Shown: in pieces, positions 7,168-15,762 of the stretch
Layout: each line of letters opens with the position of its first letter
Position numbering within the stretch: the stretch's first letter is position 1
From: Actinomycetales bacterium
GTDB lineage: Bacteria > Actinomycetota > Actinomycetes > Actinomycetales > Kineosporiaceae
Assembly (NCBI GenBank): GCA_012719445.1
Contig: JAAYAH010000110.1
Coordinates: forward strand, 1-41,480
Length of the DNA: 41,480 nt
Direction: 5' to 3'
Notes under the pieces: generated by a model
Databases searched by the model: none
The model's input: only the letters and a program-made list of their open reading frames with translations
Told to the model about the DNA's origin: nothing
Made by a program: the position numbers and the translations under genes

Positions 7168-8628
7168 ATGAGCGAGAGCGCCAGAGGCGCATCCCGACCC
7201 GGAAGGGTGCGGGAGCTCGCGCTACCCACGGTCCTGTCCGCCGGGCTGTGCGGCGGCGCCATCCTCACCCTCGCCGTCGCGGCCAGCGGCTACCTCTTCG
7301 GCGGTGGCGGGGACCTGCTCGCCATACCGTCCTTCCTGGAGCCGCCCCGGGTCGTCACCTCGTTGCCCGGCGACGACAGCCACGCACTGGATCTCCGGTC
7401 CGGGCCCACCAGCAGGGACGGCCGACAGGCTCCGTCACGGTCCCGCCCGGACCTCTCACCGGGGGCACAGGAGGGCGACCGTGGCGCGGAGGGCCTGTCC
7501 CGTTCCGGGAACACCCCCGTGGACGCCGCCTCGTGGGAGGGCGGGGCGAGGAATCCCCGGACCTCGCCCGGTGCGTCGACCTCGCCGGGATCCGTCTCGC
7601 CGTCACCGACGCCCGGCTCCTCCTCTCCGCCGGCCACCCGGCCCGGGACGACCGAACCGCCCACGACGGCGCCCACCACCACGACGACGTCCGTGACGAC
7701 GGTCCCGGCCACCACCACGGATGCCAGCGCGACGGTCACCAGCACGACGGTCACCAGTACGACGGTCACCAGTACGACGGTCACCAGCACGACGGTGGCC
7801 ACGACCACGGTCCAGTCCACGACTACGGGGATCTCGACCACCTCGCCCACGGTGACGAGCACGGGGACGAGCACGGTGACCCCGACCGAGCCTTCGCCGA
7901 CCGGGCCGACGACCACCGCCGTGCCCACGACCACGCAGTCCGTCGAGCCGTCACCCGGATGCCCGGGGGACACGACCCCGTGCCCACCGACCTGGACCCA
8001 CGGCGCGGGGACGCGTGACCCGGTTCCCGACGACGAGCGGCCTGCGGGCACGGGGCAGGACCGGTTCCAGGGGATCGCGCCGGACCGGATCGCCGCCCTC
8101 GCCACCGCGGAGTCCGGGAACTGCTCCGAGACCGACGACGGGGTGGCCCCCCGCTCCGGGAACACCACGGCCGTCCGGATCCCACCGGACCCCGACGGCG
8201 TGAACGGCGACGCGAACGACGCAGCGATCGATGGTGCGAACGACGACGCCATGGCCTCGTCGTCGCCGCGGTCGGCACGTCGGAGCGCGTCACGTCGGCC
8301 CGCCCTCCCACACCCGCTCAGCGTCTCCGGCCGGTCGCCGGGTCGTTCCCGGCAGGTCTCGGCGGGAGGACCCGCCGCACCGCCTGCGTCCACAGCCCTG
8401 CACGGCCGTGGCCCCGGGCCGGCAACCCCGGGTCGCCGTCAGCACCGGCCGACGTCCAGGCCCGTCACCGGTCCGTCGTCCGGCCCGGGCGGGACTCCGC
8501 CCGGTCACGGACCCGCGGTGCGGAGCGGGACCTGGGGCGCGGATCGTCCCGGTGCGGGGCACGGGAGGCGCTCCCCGGGTCACGCCCCTGACGGCGCCAG
8601 GACCCGGGCGGCTGACCCCACGTCCTGA
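7168..8628 (+). CDS. Thr/Ser/Pro-rich membrane-anchored surface protein (unknown function)
   Basis: No family recognised. From the ATG at 7168 (GAGGGA just upstream; GTGs at 7126 and 7132 are alternatives) the product is 486 aa. Residues about 16-45 are a hydrophobic signal-anchor (LALPTVLSAGLCGGAILTLA). Two hundred residues follow that are rich in Ser, Thr, Pro and Gly, including a TVTSTTVTSTT block encoded by 15-bp repeats. This composition is typical of glycosylated wall-spanning stalks. The part after the Thr block (QDRFQGIAPDRIAALATAESGNCSE) keeps high GC3. The last 110 residues are Arg/Pro/Gly-rich with less coding character, so the true end could be compromised by a frameshift. Long antisense open frames here are composition artefacts. 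Confidence 0.55.
   Translation: MSESARGASRPGRVRELALPTVLSAGLCGGAILTLAVAASGYLFGGGGDLLAIPSFLEPPRVVTSLPGDDSHALDLRSGPTSRDGRQAPSRSRPDLSPGAQEGDRGAEGLSRSGNTPVDAASWEGGARNPRTSPGASTSPGSVSPSPTPGSSSPPATRPGTTEPPTTAPTTTTTSVTTVPATTTDASATVTSTTVTSTTVTSTTVTSTTVATTTVQSTTTGISTTSPTVTSTGTSTVTPTEPSPTGPTTTAVPTTTQSVEPSPGCPGDTTPCPPTWTHGAGTRDPVPDDERPAGTGQDRFQGIAPDRIAALATAESGNCSETDDGVAPRSGNTTAVRIPPDPDGVNGDANDAAIDGANDDAMASSSPRSARRSASRRPALPHPLSVSGRSPGRSRQVSAGGPAAPPASTALHGRGPGPATPGRRQHRPTSRPVTGPSSGPGGTPPGHGPAVRSGTWGADRPGAGHGRRSPGHAPDGARTRAADPTS
7731..7800. repeat. 15-bp in-frame tandem repeat encoding TVTST
   Basis: Four copies of GACGGTCACCAG(C/T)AC starting at 7731, 7746, 7761 and 7776, followed by a diverged fifth from 7791. 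The unit is five codons, so copy-number change would lengthen or shorten the Thr stalk without breaking the frame. Confidence 0.9.
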
Positions 8629-8770
8629 CCGGTCGCCGTCACCGAACCGCCGATCCCGAGCCGCCGACACCGAACCATCGACCCTGAGACGTGGTGGTTC
8701 TCGTCGCGGGCGGTGAGCACCCGGGTCACGCGGGCGCCCCGCCGAGGGCCGGCCCCCGGGATCCGACCGG

Positions 8771-8799
8771 GTGACAGGACCTCGTCGACCTTCTAGACT
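8771..8799 (+). promoter_or_regulatory. Promoter of the bkd (2-oxoacid dehydrogenase) operon
   Basis: GTGACA (8771-8776) and TAGACT (8794-8799) are spaced by 17 bp, close to the TTGACA/TAnnnT consensus. The predicted start is at about 8806-8808. That coincides with an ATG at 8808, so the transcript may begin with the short ORF described next; otherwise it has a leader of about 150 nt before the E1-alpha start. Confidence 0.65.
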
Positions 8800-8807
8800 T
8801 GCGCCCG

Positions 8808-8948
8808 ATGGGTAAGTTGTTCCCGGCTCAGAACGCCGTCCACTTCCGGTCCAGGACGTACCGGACCGGTGCCGACCACCGGGCGGCCCTCGACACCGGT
8901 GCCGGGGGACCCACGGTGACCCGACCCGGTCCGACCGGCTCGACCTAG
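8808..8948 (+). CDS. Possible leaderless 46-aa upstream ORF of the bkd operon
   Basis: The ATG at 8808 lies 8 nt after the TAGACT -10 box, the spacing expected for a leaderless start. The frame stays open for 46 codons (beginning MGKLFPAQNAVHF, Arg/Gly/Thr-rich later). Its TAG stop (8946-8948) overlaps the AGGAGGG ribosome site of E1 alpha. It is not rich in Val, Leu or Ile codons, so it is not an obvious branched-chain attenuator. I recognise no family. It may be a coupling ORF or simply untranslated leader. Confidence 0.35.
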   Translation: MGKLFPAQNAVHFRSRTYRTGADHRAALDTGAGGPTVTRPGPTGST

Positions 8949-8956
8949 GAGGGCCC

Positions 8957-10108
8957 GTGAGCGAGAGTTCACGCGATCGTCGGGGGGTGCTCGCGGAGGA
9001 GGCGTCGTTCCGCGGGGAACCGGTCCAGTTGCTGACCCCCGACGGTCGGCGGCGCTCCCACCCCGACGTCGTGGTCGGGATGGACGACGGCGAGATCCTC
9101 GCCGCCTACCGGGACATGGTGCTCGTCCGGCGGTTCGACGAGGAGGCGACCGCCCTGCAGCGGCAGGGCGAGCTGGGGCTGTGGGTCTCCTCCCTCGGGC
9201 AGGAGGCGACCCAGGTCGCCACAGCCCGGGCCCTCAGGTCCCAGGACGTGGTCTTCCCCACCTACCGGGAGCACGGGATCGCCTGGTGCCGGGGGATCGA
9301 CCCGGTCGCCGTGCTGGGGCCGTTCCGCGGGATCAGCCACGGCGGCTGGGATCCGCGCGAGCACGGCGTCCACCTCTACACGCTGGTGATCGGTGCGCAG
9401 ACCCTGCACGCCACCGGCTACGCCATGGGTGTCCAGCGGGACGGCGCCGTCGGTACGGGTGACCCGACGAGGGACACCGCGGTGCTGGCCTACTTCGGTG
9501 ACGGCGCCAGTTCGGAGGGGGACGTCAGCGAGGCCCTCGGGCACGCGGCGGTGTTCAACGCCCCGGTGGTCTTCGTCTGCCAGAACAACCAGTGGGCCAT
9601 CTCGGTCCCGGCCGAGCGGCAGAGCAGGGTGCCCCTCCACCGGCGCTCGCAGGGATTCGGCTTCCCCGGTCTCCGGGTCGACGGCAACGACCTGCTCGCC
9701 GTGCACGCCGTGACCACGGCCGCCCTGGACCGGGCACGAGCGGGTGACGGCCCGACGCTCATCGAGGCGTTCACGTACCGGATGGCGGCGCACACCACTT
9801 CCGACGACCCGACCAGGTACCGCTCCGAGGCCGAGGTCGAGCAGTGGCGGGGCAGGGATCCCGTCGCCAGGGTGGAGCGGTACCTGGTGGACCGGGGTCT
9901 CGCCGACGAGGACTCCCTCGCCGCCGTCCGCGCGGAGGGCGACGCACTGGCGGAGCGGATCCGCCGCGAGTGCACGGCCCTCCCCGATCCCGACCCGGAG
10001 ACCATGTTCGAGCACGTCTACCGGGATCCTCACCCGCTCGTGGCGGAGGAGAGGTCCTGGTTCGCCGCCTACCGCGCGTCCTTCCTCGACGACGAGGTGG
10101 GCGGGTGA
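8957..10108 (+). CDS. bkdA: Branched-chain 2-oxoacid (or pyruvate) dehydrogenase E1 alpha subunit
   Basis: Thiamin-diphosphate-dependent decarboxylase subunit of 383 aa. The GTG start has an AGGAGGG site four bases upstream. The TPP motif begins at FGDGASSEGDVSEA and ends at CQNNQWAIS, the GDG...NN signature. AYRDMVLVRRFDE and SLGQEATQV near the N-terminus, and YRMAAHTTSDDPTRYR (phosphorylation-loop region), match the acetyl-transferring/branched-chain E1 alpha family. It forms an alpha2-beta2 E1 with the next gene, whose GTG start overlaps this stop by four bases. Actinobacterial copies of this arrangement usually act on branched-chain 2-oxoacids and supply acyl-CoA primers for fatty acids. 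Pyruvate as substrate cannot be excluded. Confidence 0.93.
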   Translation: MSESSRDRRGVLAEEASFRGEPVQLLTPDGRRRSHPDVVVGMDDGEILAAYRDMVLVRRFDEEATALQRQGELGLWVSSLGQEATQVATARALRSQDVVFPTYREHGIAWCRGIDPVAVLGPFRGISHGGWDPREHGVHLYTLVIGAQTLHATGYAMGVQRDGAVGTGDPTRDTAVLAYFGDGASSEGDVSEALGHAAVFNAPVVFVCQNNQWAISVPAERQSRVPLHRRSQGFGFPGLRVDGNDLLAVHAVTTAALDRARAGDGPTLIEAFTYRMAAHTTSDDPTRYRSEAEVEQWRGRDPVARVERYLVDRGLADEDSLAAVRAEGDALAERIRRECTALPDPDPETMFEHVYRDPHPLVAEERSWFAAYRASFLDDEVGG

Positions 10109-11121
10109 GCGCCCCCGGCGCGGCCGACCGCACGGAGGCCCGGCGCCCGACGGAGCTCACCCTGGTCAAGGCGATCAACGCCGGACTCCGGGCCGCCCTG
10201 GAGCGTGACCGAACGGTCCTGGTCATGGGCGAGGACGTCGGACGACTCGGCGGCGTGTTCCGGGTCACCGACGGACTGCAGAAGGACTTCGGCGAGGACC
10301 GGGTCGTGGACACCCCGCTCGCGGAGAGCGGGTTGATCGGTACGGCGATCGGGCTGGCCCTGCGGGGGTACCGGCCGATCTGCGAGATCCAGTTCGACGG
10401 GTTCGTCTACCCCGCCTTCGACCAGATCGTGTCCCAGTTGGCGAAGATGCCGTACCGCTCGCGGGGTGCCCTCCGGCTGCCGGTCGTGATCCGCATTCCC
10501 TACGGCGGGGGGATCGGGGCGGTGGAGCACCACAGCGAGAGCCCCGAGGCGTACTTCGCGCACACCGCCGGCCTGCGGGTGGTGACCTGCGCGACCCCCG
10601 AGGACGGGTACTGGATGGTCCAGCAGGCCGTCGAGAGCGACGACCCCGTCGTCGTCCTCGAACCCAAGCGGCGGTACTGGGAGTCCGCGCCGGTCGACGT
10701 CACGGCGGCACCGGTCCCGCTGCACCGCGCCCGCGTCGTCCGGTCGGGGCGGCTGGTGACCATCGTCTGCTACGGGCCGACGGTGCGCACCGCCCTGGAC
10801 GCCGCGGCCGCGGCCGGTGCCGAGGGGATCGGCGTCGAGGTGGTCGACCTCCGCTCGCTGTCACCGCTGGACGTCGCGACCGTCGAGGAGTCGGTGCGGC
10901 GCACCGGCCGACTGGTCGTCGTCCATGAGGCCCCGGTCTTCCTCGGGCTGGGGGCAGAGCTCGCCGCCCGGGTCACCGAGCGCTGCTTCCACGACCTCGA
11001 GGCCCCCGTCCTGCGGGTCGGCGGCTTCCACCTGCCCTACCCTCCGGCCCGGATGGAGGACGCCTACCTGCCCGACCTCGACCGCGTGCTCGACGCCGTC
11101 GACCGCGTGCTCGCCTTCTGA
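10105..11121 (+). CDS. bkdB: Branched-chain 2-oxoacid (or pyruvate) dehydrogenase E1 beta subunit
   Basis: A 338-aa E1 beta subunit (transketolase pyrimidine and C-terminal domains). Diagnostic segments are ELTLVKAINAGLRAAL, VLVMGEDVGRLGGVFRVTDGL, DTPLAESGLIGTAIGLAL, EIQFDGFVYPAFDQI and the C-terminal EVVDLRSLSPLD. GGGIGAVEHHSESPEAYFAH is the conserved substrate/TPP-proximal loop. I chose the GTG at 10105, which overlaps the E1 alpha stop in GTGA; a longer in-frame extension upstream would lie inside the E1 alpha gene. The E2 gene starts 78 bp downstream. Confidence 0.94.
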   Translation: MSAPGAADRTEARRPTELTLVKAINAGLRAALERDRTVLVMGEDVGRLGGVFRVTDGLQKDFGEDRVVDTPLAESGLIGTAIGLALRGYRPICEIQFDGFVYPAFDQIVSQLAKMPYRSRGALRLPVVIRIPYGGGIGAVEHHSESPEAYFAHTAGLRVVTCATPEDGYWMVQQAVESDDPVVVLEPKRRYWESAPVDVTAAPVPLHRARVVRSGRLVTIVCYGPTVRTALDAAAAAGAEGIGVEVVDLRSLSPLDVATVEESVRRTGRLVVVHEAPVFLGLGAELAARVTERCFHDLEAPVLRVGGFHLPYPPARMEDAYLPDLDRVLDAVDRVLAF

Positions 11122-11199
11122 CAGCCCACCGTCCGCCGGTCGCCCACCCACCGCCCACCTGTCGTCCGCCGGGTGCGACCCGTCGCAGAGGAGCCGCCG

Positions 11200-12753
11200 A
11201 TGCCCCGGATCGAGCACTTCCGGCTGCCGGACACCGGAGAGGGCCTCGTCGAGGCCGAGATCGTGCGCTGGCGGGTCGCCGAAGGTGACCCGGTGGCCGT
11301 CAACGACGTACTCCTGGAGATCGAGACCGCGAAAGCCCAGGTGGAGCTGCCGTCACCGGTCGCAGGCCGGGTCATGGCGATCCTCGTCGGGGAGGGGACG
11401 TCGGTCGCGGTCGGCACCCCCCTCGTGGCCGTCGACACCGGTTCCGCCTCGGACCCCGGGCCGGAGTCCGTGTCGGACCCCGCCCCGGGTCCCGTGTCGG
11501 AACCGGCGCCAGGACCAGCCCCAGCCCCGGCCACCGGGCCCGCCGACGCCGACGTCGGTGACGGCGACCCGGTACCCGGAGCGGGAGGGGACCGGGTGGC
11601 CGGTGCCGGGGCGGCGACGGCGTCCGTGCTCGTGGGGTACGGGCCGAGGTCGGCGGTGCCCCGACGCAGGCGGCGGGTCGTGGCCACGGAAGCCCGGCAC
11701 CGGGTGACCGACGGGTCGTCGGACGGCCGGGTGCTCGCCAAGCCCCCGGTGCGCCGGCTGGCAAGGGCCCTCGGGGTCGACCTGACCGCCGTGCGGCCCA
11801 CCGGAGCCGGGGGGGTGGTGACCCGCGAGGACGTCGAGTCGGCCTCCGTGACGGCGACCCGTCCGGTGCCCCCGACGGTGACCGGGGCAGGGCACCCCGT
11901 GGCCGCTGCGACCGCGGACCCGGATCCGGCCGCGGGCGGGCCCTCGGCACGGGGGCTGCCCACCCTCGACGGACCGCAGGGGACACCCACCGTCGATCGG
12001 GGGCAGGGCCGGCTCACCCTCGACGGGCCGCAGGGGCGGCCCACCGCCGACCGCAGGATCCCGGTCCGCGGCGTCAGGAGGGCCACCGCGGACGCCATGG
12101 TGACCAGTGCCTTCACCGCTCCGCACGTCTCGGTGTGGGTACGCGTCGACGTCACCCGCAGCGTCCGGCTGCTCGACCGGCTGCGTGCCGACCCGGAGTT
12201 CGCCGGCCTGAGCACCTCGCCGCTGCTGCTCGCGGCGCGGGCCGTGGTGCTCGCGGCCGGCAGGCATCCGGAGGTCAACGCGTCCTGGATCGACTACGGC
12301 GCCGCCGGGAGCGAGATCGTGCTCCGGCACCGGATCAACCTCGGTATCGCGGTGTCGACGTCGCGCGGTCTCGTCGTCCCCAACATCAAGGACGCAGCCC
12401 GGCTGTCCCTGCGTGATCTCGCTGCGGCCGTCGCCGACCTGTCCCGGACCGCGCGGGAGGGCAGGACCACACCCGAGGACCTCACCGGCGGCACGTTCTC
12501 CATCACCAACATCGGCGTCTTCGGCATGGACGGCGGCACCCCGATCCTCAACCCCGGGGAGGCTGCCATCCTCTGTCTCGGCCGCGTGCACCGGATGCCG
12601 TGGGTCCACGGGGGCCGGGTGCGGCCGCGCTGGGTCACCGAGTTGACGTTGAGCTTCGACCACCGGGTCGTCGACGGGGACGTCGCCAGCGCCTTCCTCT
12701 CCGACGTCGCCGCCGTCCTCGCGGACCCGACGGTCGGTTACCTGCGCTCCTGA
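11200..12753 (+). CDS. bkdC: Dihydrolipoamide acyltransferase (E2) of the 2-oxoacid dehydrogenase complex
   Basis: E2 core subunit, 517 aa, started at the ATG with AGAGGAG about 8 nt upstream. Residues 1-80 are one lipoyl domain with lipoyl lysine K45 in EIETAKAQVEL. A long Pro/Gly/Asp-rich linker follows. A peripheral subunit-binding domain is seen at VRRLARALGVDLTAV...GGVVTREDV, then a second linker with a near-duplicated LDGPQG...PT.DR block. The catalytic CoA-dependent acyltransferase domain starts at IPVRGVRRATADAM and ends with DHRVVDGDVASAFL, carrying the active-site His and Asp. The operon lacks an E3 gene, so lipoamide dehydrogenase must come from elsewhere in the genome. Confidence 0.94.
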   Translation: MPRIEHFRLPDTGEGLVEAEIVRWRVAEGDPVAVNDVLLEIETAKAQVELPSPVAGRVMAILVGEGTSVAVGTPLVAVDTGSASDPGPESVSDPAPGPVSEPAPGPAPAPATGPADADVGDGDPVPGAGGDRVAGAGAATASVLVGYGPRSAVPRRRRRVVATEARHRVTDGSSDGRVLAKPPVRRLARALGVDLTAVRPTGAGGVVTREDVESASVTATRPVPPTVTGAGHPVAAATADPDPAAGGPSARGLPTLDGPQGTPTVDRGQGRLTLDGPQGRPTADRRIPVRGVRRATADAMVTSAFTAPHVSVWVRVDVTRSVRLLDRLRADPEFAGLSTSPLLLAARAVVLAAGRHPEVNASWIDYGAAGSEIVLRHRINLGIAVSTSRGLVVPNIKDAARLSLRDLAAAVADLSRTAREGRTTPEDLTGGTFSITNIGVFGMDGGTPILNPGEAAILCLGRVHRMPWVHGGRVRPRWVTELTLSFDHRVVDGDVASAFLSDVAAVLADPTVGYLRS

Positions 12754-12805
12754 GCCCGGTGCCGTCGGCCGCCGTCGTGGCCGGGCCGGAGCCCGCGGGA
12801 GAGGG

Positions 12806-13645
12806 TCACCGGCGGAACATCGACGAGCCCGACCCACCCCGTGCCGGGTGGTCCCGCCGGGGGCGCGCGGCGGTGACCGGCATCCTGCCCCTGACCAGCA
12901 TCCGCGGGCTCTCGGCCGCGCGGCCCCCGCTCCGGCGTCCGGCCGGTTCCGGCTGCTGCCCGACCTGGGGCCATGGCGTCGCCGGCTGCGGGGGCGATGG
13001 CTGTCCGGTCGCGGGTCGTCGGCTCGGGGGTCGCTGCCGGAGCGGCGCCGTGGCGTGGCGGGGCTGGCGAGCGGGGACGACGGGGACGCCGACGGCGTGG
13101 CCTGCCCTGGCGGCGTCCCACGGCAGGCTCCACCTGTTGCCGCAGATCCGCCAGGACATGACCGCGATCCCGAGGAGGATCAGCAGGTCACCGACACTGA
13201 ACACGCTCGCGACCGGCCAGGAGTCCGGGACGGCGAACACGTCGCCGAGGAACGGCAGCCGGGGATGCTCGACGACGGCGGAGCCGGGGATCCGGTCGCT
13301 CGCCTCGATGCCCGCCGTCTCCAGCGTGTTCGGTGTCACCGGCCGGGAGCCACCGTTGAGGGCGACGGCGATGCCGTTGCACGCGGCTCCCGCCGCCACC
13401 AGCCAGCACCCGGGCAGGCGCCGGTTGCCGAGGAGGAACAGCCCGGCCACGACGTAGCTGCCGACGAGGACGGCGGCCTGCAGGGTGCCGGGACCGGGGA
13501 GCACCGCGAGCGCGACGAACCGGGCGACCAGGGCGAGGACGAGGAGACGGCTGAGCCGCAGGGAGACGAAGCCCAGCCGGTGGAGGCGACCTCCGAGGGC
13601 GGCCGGGAGCAGCGCGGCGACCAGCGCGGCGGCGATGATCGTCAT
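12806..13645 (-). CDS. DUF5317 family membrane protein with disordered C-terminal tail
   Basis: Integral membrane protein, 279 aa. The first 180 residues carry about five to six hydrophobic helices (IIAAALVAALLPAAL, LLVLALVARFVALAVL, AVLVGSYVVAGLFLL, LVAAGAACNGIAVAL, VFSVGDLLILLGIAVM). They also carry the family-type LGGRLHRL start, ALNGGSRPV...NTLETAG loop and WPVASVFSVGD helix of DUF5317. Its function is unknown. The last 95 residues are Arg/Pro/Gly-rich and probably unstructured, longer than usual for the family. Its ATG overlaps the stop of the upstream GGDEF-EAL gene by four bases (ATGA), so the two are translationally coupled. It is convergent with the E2 gene. Confidence 0.8.
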   Translation of the reverse strand: MTIIAAALVAALLPAALGGRLHRLGFVSLRLSRLLVLALVARFVALAVLPGPGTLQAAVLVGSYVVAGLFLLGNRRLPGCWLVAAGAACNGIAVALNGGSRPVTPNTLETAGIEASDRIPGSAVVEHPRLPFLGDVFAVPDSWPVASVFSVGDLLILLGIAVMSWRICGNRWSLPWDAARAGHAVGVPVVPARQPRHATAPLRQRPPSRRPATGQPSPPQPATPWPQVGQQPEPAGRRSGGRAAESPRMLVRGRMPVTAARPRRDHPARGGSGSSMFRR

Positions 13646-15762
13646 GCGGGTGCCCTGTGCGCCGGGGCGCGACGAGCCCGCGGGACCTGCGGACCCTTGC
13701 GCCGGGAGAAGGGGTCACGGTGCTTGACGGCGGCGTCCAGCCACGCCTGGAGGGCCGGGTAGGTCATCGGGCGGGCGACGTGGAATCCCTGGATGAGATC
13801 GCAGCCCAGCCGGGCAAGGCGGTCGTAGGTCTCCTGGTCCTCCACGCCCTCCGCCACCACCGACAGGCCGAGCCCGTGCCCGAGGTCGACCGTCGAGCGC
13901 ACGATGACCTCGCTGTTCTCGTCGACCCCCATCTGCAGCACGAACGACTTGTCGACCTTGAGCTCGTCCGGTTTGAGCCGGCGCAGGTAGGACAGCGAGG
14001 AGTAGCCGGTGCCGAAGTCGTCGACGGCGAGCCGGACCCCGATCTCGCGCAGCTCCCGGAGCACCTGCATGGCCCGCTTGGGATCGGCCGTGATCGTGCT
14101 CTCGGTGACCTCGATGGTGACCCGCGAGGAGGGGATGGAGAACCGGATGAGCTGGTGCCGAAGCCAGTCCGGCAGCTCCAGGTCGGACAGCAGCCGGGCC
14201 GAGATGTTCACCGCCATCGACACGTCGTGCCCCCCGATCCGGAGCATGGCCAGGGTGGTCAGCGCGGCCTGGACCGCCGTCCTGGACATGGCGCCGATCG
14301 CCCCGGAGTTCTCGGCGAGCGGGATGAAGACCTCCGGTGAGATCACCCCGTGCACCGGGTGCCGCCAGCGCATCAGGGCCTCCACCGCGACCGGCCGGCC
14401 GGTCCTGGCCTCCACCTGGGGCTGGTAGAGCACCTCGAACTCCTCGTTGTCCACGGCCTGGTGCAGGTCGCCGAGCAGGCTCAGCCGGAGCACGGTGTGC
14501 TGGTCGATCTCGGGTCGGTAGATCTGGATCTCGCCGCGGTTGGTCTTGGCCCGGTACAGGGCGATGTCCGCGCGCTGCAGCAGCGTGTCCATGGTGGTGG
14601 CGTGCTGCGGGAAGACCGCGATGCCGATGCTGGCCTGGACCCCGATCCGCACCCCCTCGGCGTGCACCGACTCGCGCAGCCGGTCGGCGACGCGCTCGGC
14701 GAGCAGCCCGACCGTGCCCATCTCGTCCGCGCCCGGGACGAGCACGGCGAACTCGTCCCCGCCCAGCCGGGCGACGGTGACCTCGGCGGGGAGGGCGTCG
14801 GTGACCCGGCGGGCGACCTCGCGGAGCAGCCCGTCGCCGACGTGGTGGCCGAGGGTGTCGTTGACCTCCTTGAAGTGGTCCAGGTCGAGCAGCATCACCC
14901 CGACGTGCTGCCCGGTCTCGCCGGCGTGGGCGATGGCCCGCTCGGCCCGGATCCGCAGCAGTTCCCGGTTGGGCAGTCCGGTCAGGCCGTCGTGCAGGGC
15001 CTCGTGCTGGCGGAGGGCCGCGATCCAGGCGTTGTGCTGGACGCCGAGCACCGGCAGCATCATCAGCGGCAGCATGAACAGGGAGAACTCGGCGACCACC
15101 GCGGCGACCGGGGCCAGCCCGAGCAGGATCAGCCAGGTGAGCCCGCCGACCCGGATGTCCTCGCGGAAGATCTCTCGCGCCGACTGGCCGGTCTCCAGGG
15201 CCACGATCACCGAGACGAGCCCGTTGTTGAGGAGGAAGAAGGTCGCCGCGGCGAGCAGGGCCGGGAGGACGTCCCCGCCGTCGAGCGAGGTCGCCGGGTC
15301 CATCACCGGGTTGCCGGAGGACAGCGCGAACACCAGCCGGGTGATGGTCAGCGTGACCAGGTACTGCCCGATGTTGAAGAGGGTCCGCAGCGGCATCCTG
15401 CGGCGCAGGTCGTCGAGGCCGACGGCGATCGCCTGGGCGAGCAGAACCAGGGTGACCGGACCGATGAGGGCGAGTGCGACGGAGAAGATCGTCGACACGG
15501 TGATCCGGTCGGCCTCGCCGTCATGCCGGGCGACGAGCAGCGGCCGCATCTCGCCGATCACGAGCAGCACGGTGAGCAGGTAGTACTTGGACATCTCCCA
15601 GGAGGCCCACGACACCCGGGTGAGCTGGAGGGCCGCGCAGAGCACCAGGAACAGGAGCCCGACGGCGAACACCGTGTAGGCGAAGACGGTGACAGCTCTC
15701 AGGCGTGCCGCGACCACCCCACCGGGTGTGGGGGGCTCCTGCTGGGCTGTCCGTCTGGTCAC
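13642..15762 (-). CDS. Membrane-bound bifunctional diguanylate cyclase/phosphodiesterase (GGDEF-EAL)
   Basis: c-di-GMP turnover enzyme, 706 aa, GTG start. Residues 20-245 form a membrane domain with about seven helices, of the integral sensory type. Residues about 255-420 are GGDEF with intact GGDEF at 334-338 and the upstream DLDHFKEVNDTLGHHVGD element. Residues 440-690 are EAL with E461-A-L, DDFGTGYSSL, the KVDKSF lysine, VAEGVED and QGFHVARPM. No RxxD product-inhibition site is seen at the usual place before GGDEF. Key residues of both activities are present, so it could make and degrade c-di-GMP. The ATGA overlap with the DUF5317 gene suggests a functional pair. Confidence 0.92.
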   Translation of the reverse strand: MTRRTAQQEPPTPGGVVAARLRAVTVFAYTVFAVGLLFLVLCAALQLTRVSWASWEMSKYYLLTVLLVIGEMRPLLVARHDGEADRITVSTIFSVALALIGPVTLVLLAQAIAVGLDDLRRRMPLRTLFNIGQYLVTLTITRLVFALSSGNPVMDPATSLDGGDVLPALLAAATFFLLNNGLVSVIVALETGQSAREIFREDIRVGGLTWLILLGLAPVAAVVAEFSLFMLPLMMLPVLGVQHNAWIAALRQHEALHDGLTGLPNRELLRIRAERAIAHAGETGQHVGVMLLDLDHFKEVNDTLGHHVGDGLLREVARRVTDALPAEVTVARLGGDEFAVLVPGADEMGTVGLLAERVADRLRESVHAEGVRIGVQASIGIAVFPQHATTMDTLLQRADIALYRAKTNRGEIQIYRPEIDQHTVLRLSLLGDLHQAVDNEEFEVLYQPQVEARTGRPVAVEALMRWRHPVHGVISPEVFIPLAENSGAIGAMSRTAVQAALTTLAMLRIGGHDVSMAVNISARLLSDLELPDWLRHQLIRFSIPSSRVTIEVTESTITADPKRAMQVLRELREIGVRLAVDDFGTGYSSLSYLRRLKPDELKVDKSFVLQMGVDENSEVIVRSTVDLGHGLGLSVVAEGVEDQETYDRLARLGCDLIQGFHVARPMTYPALQAWLDAAVKHRDPFSRRKGPQVPRARRAPAHRAPA

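Noticed and set aside
7290-8393. 367-codon minus-strand open frame opposite the Thr-rich gene
   Set aside because: Its Val-rich block mirrors Thr codons, and there is no signal peptide or family match; the plus strand has the anchor helix and upstream GAGGGA.
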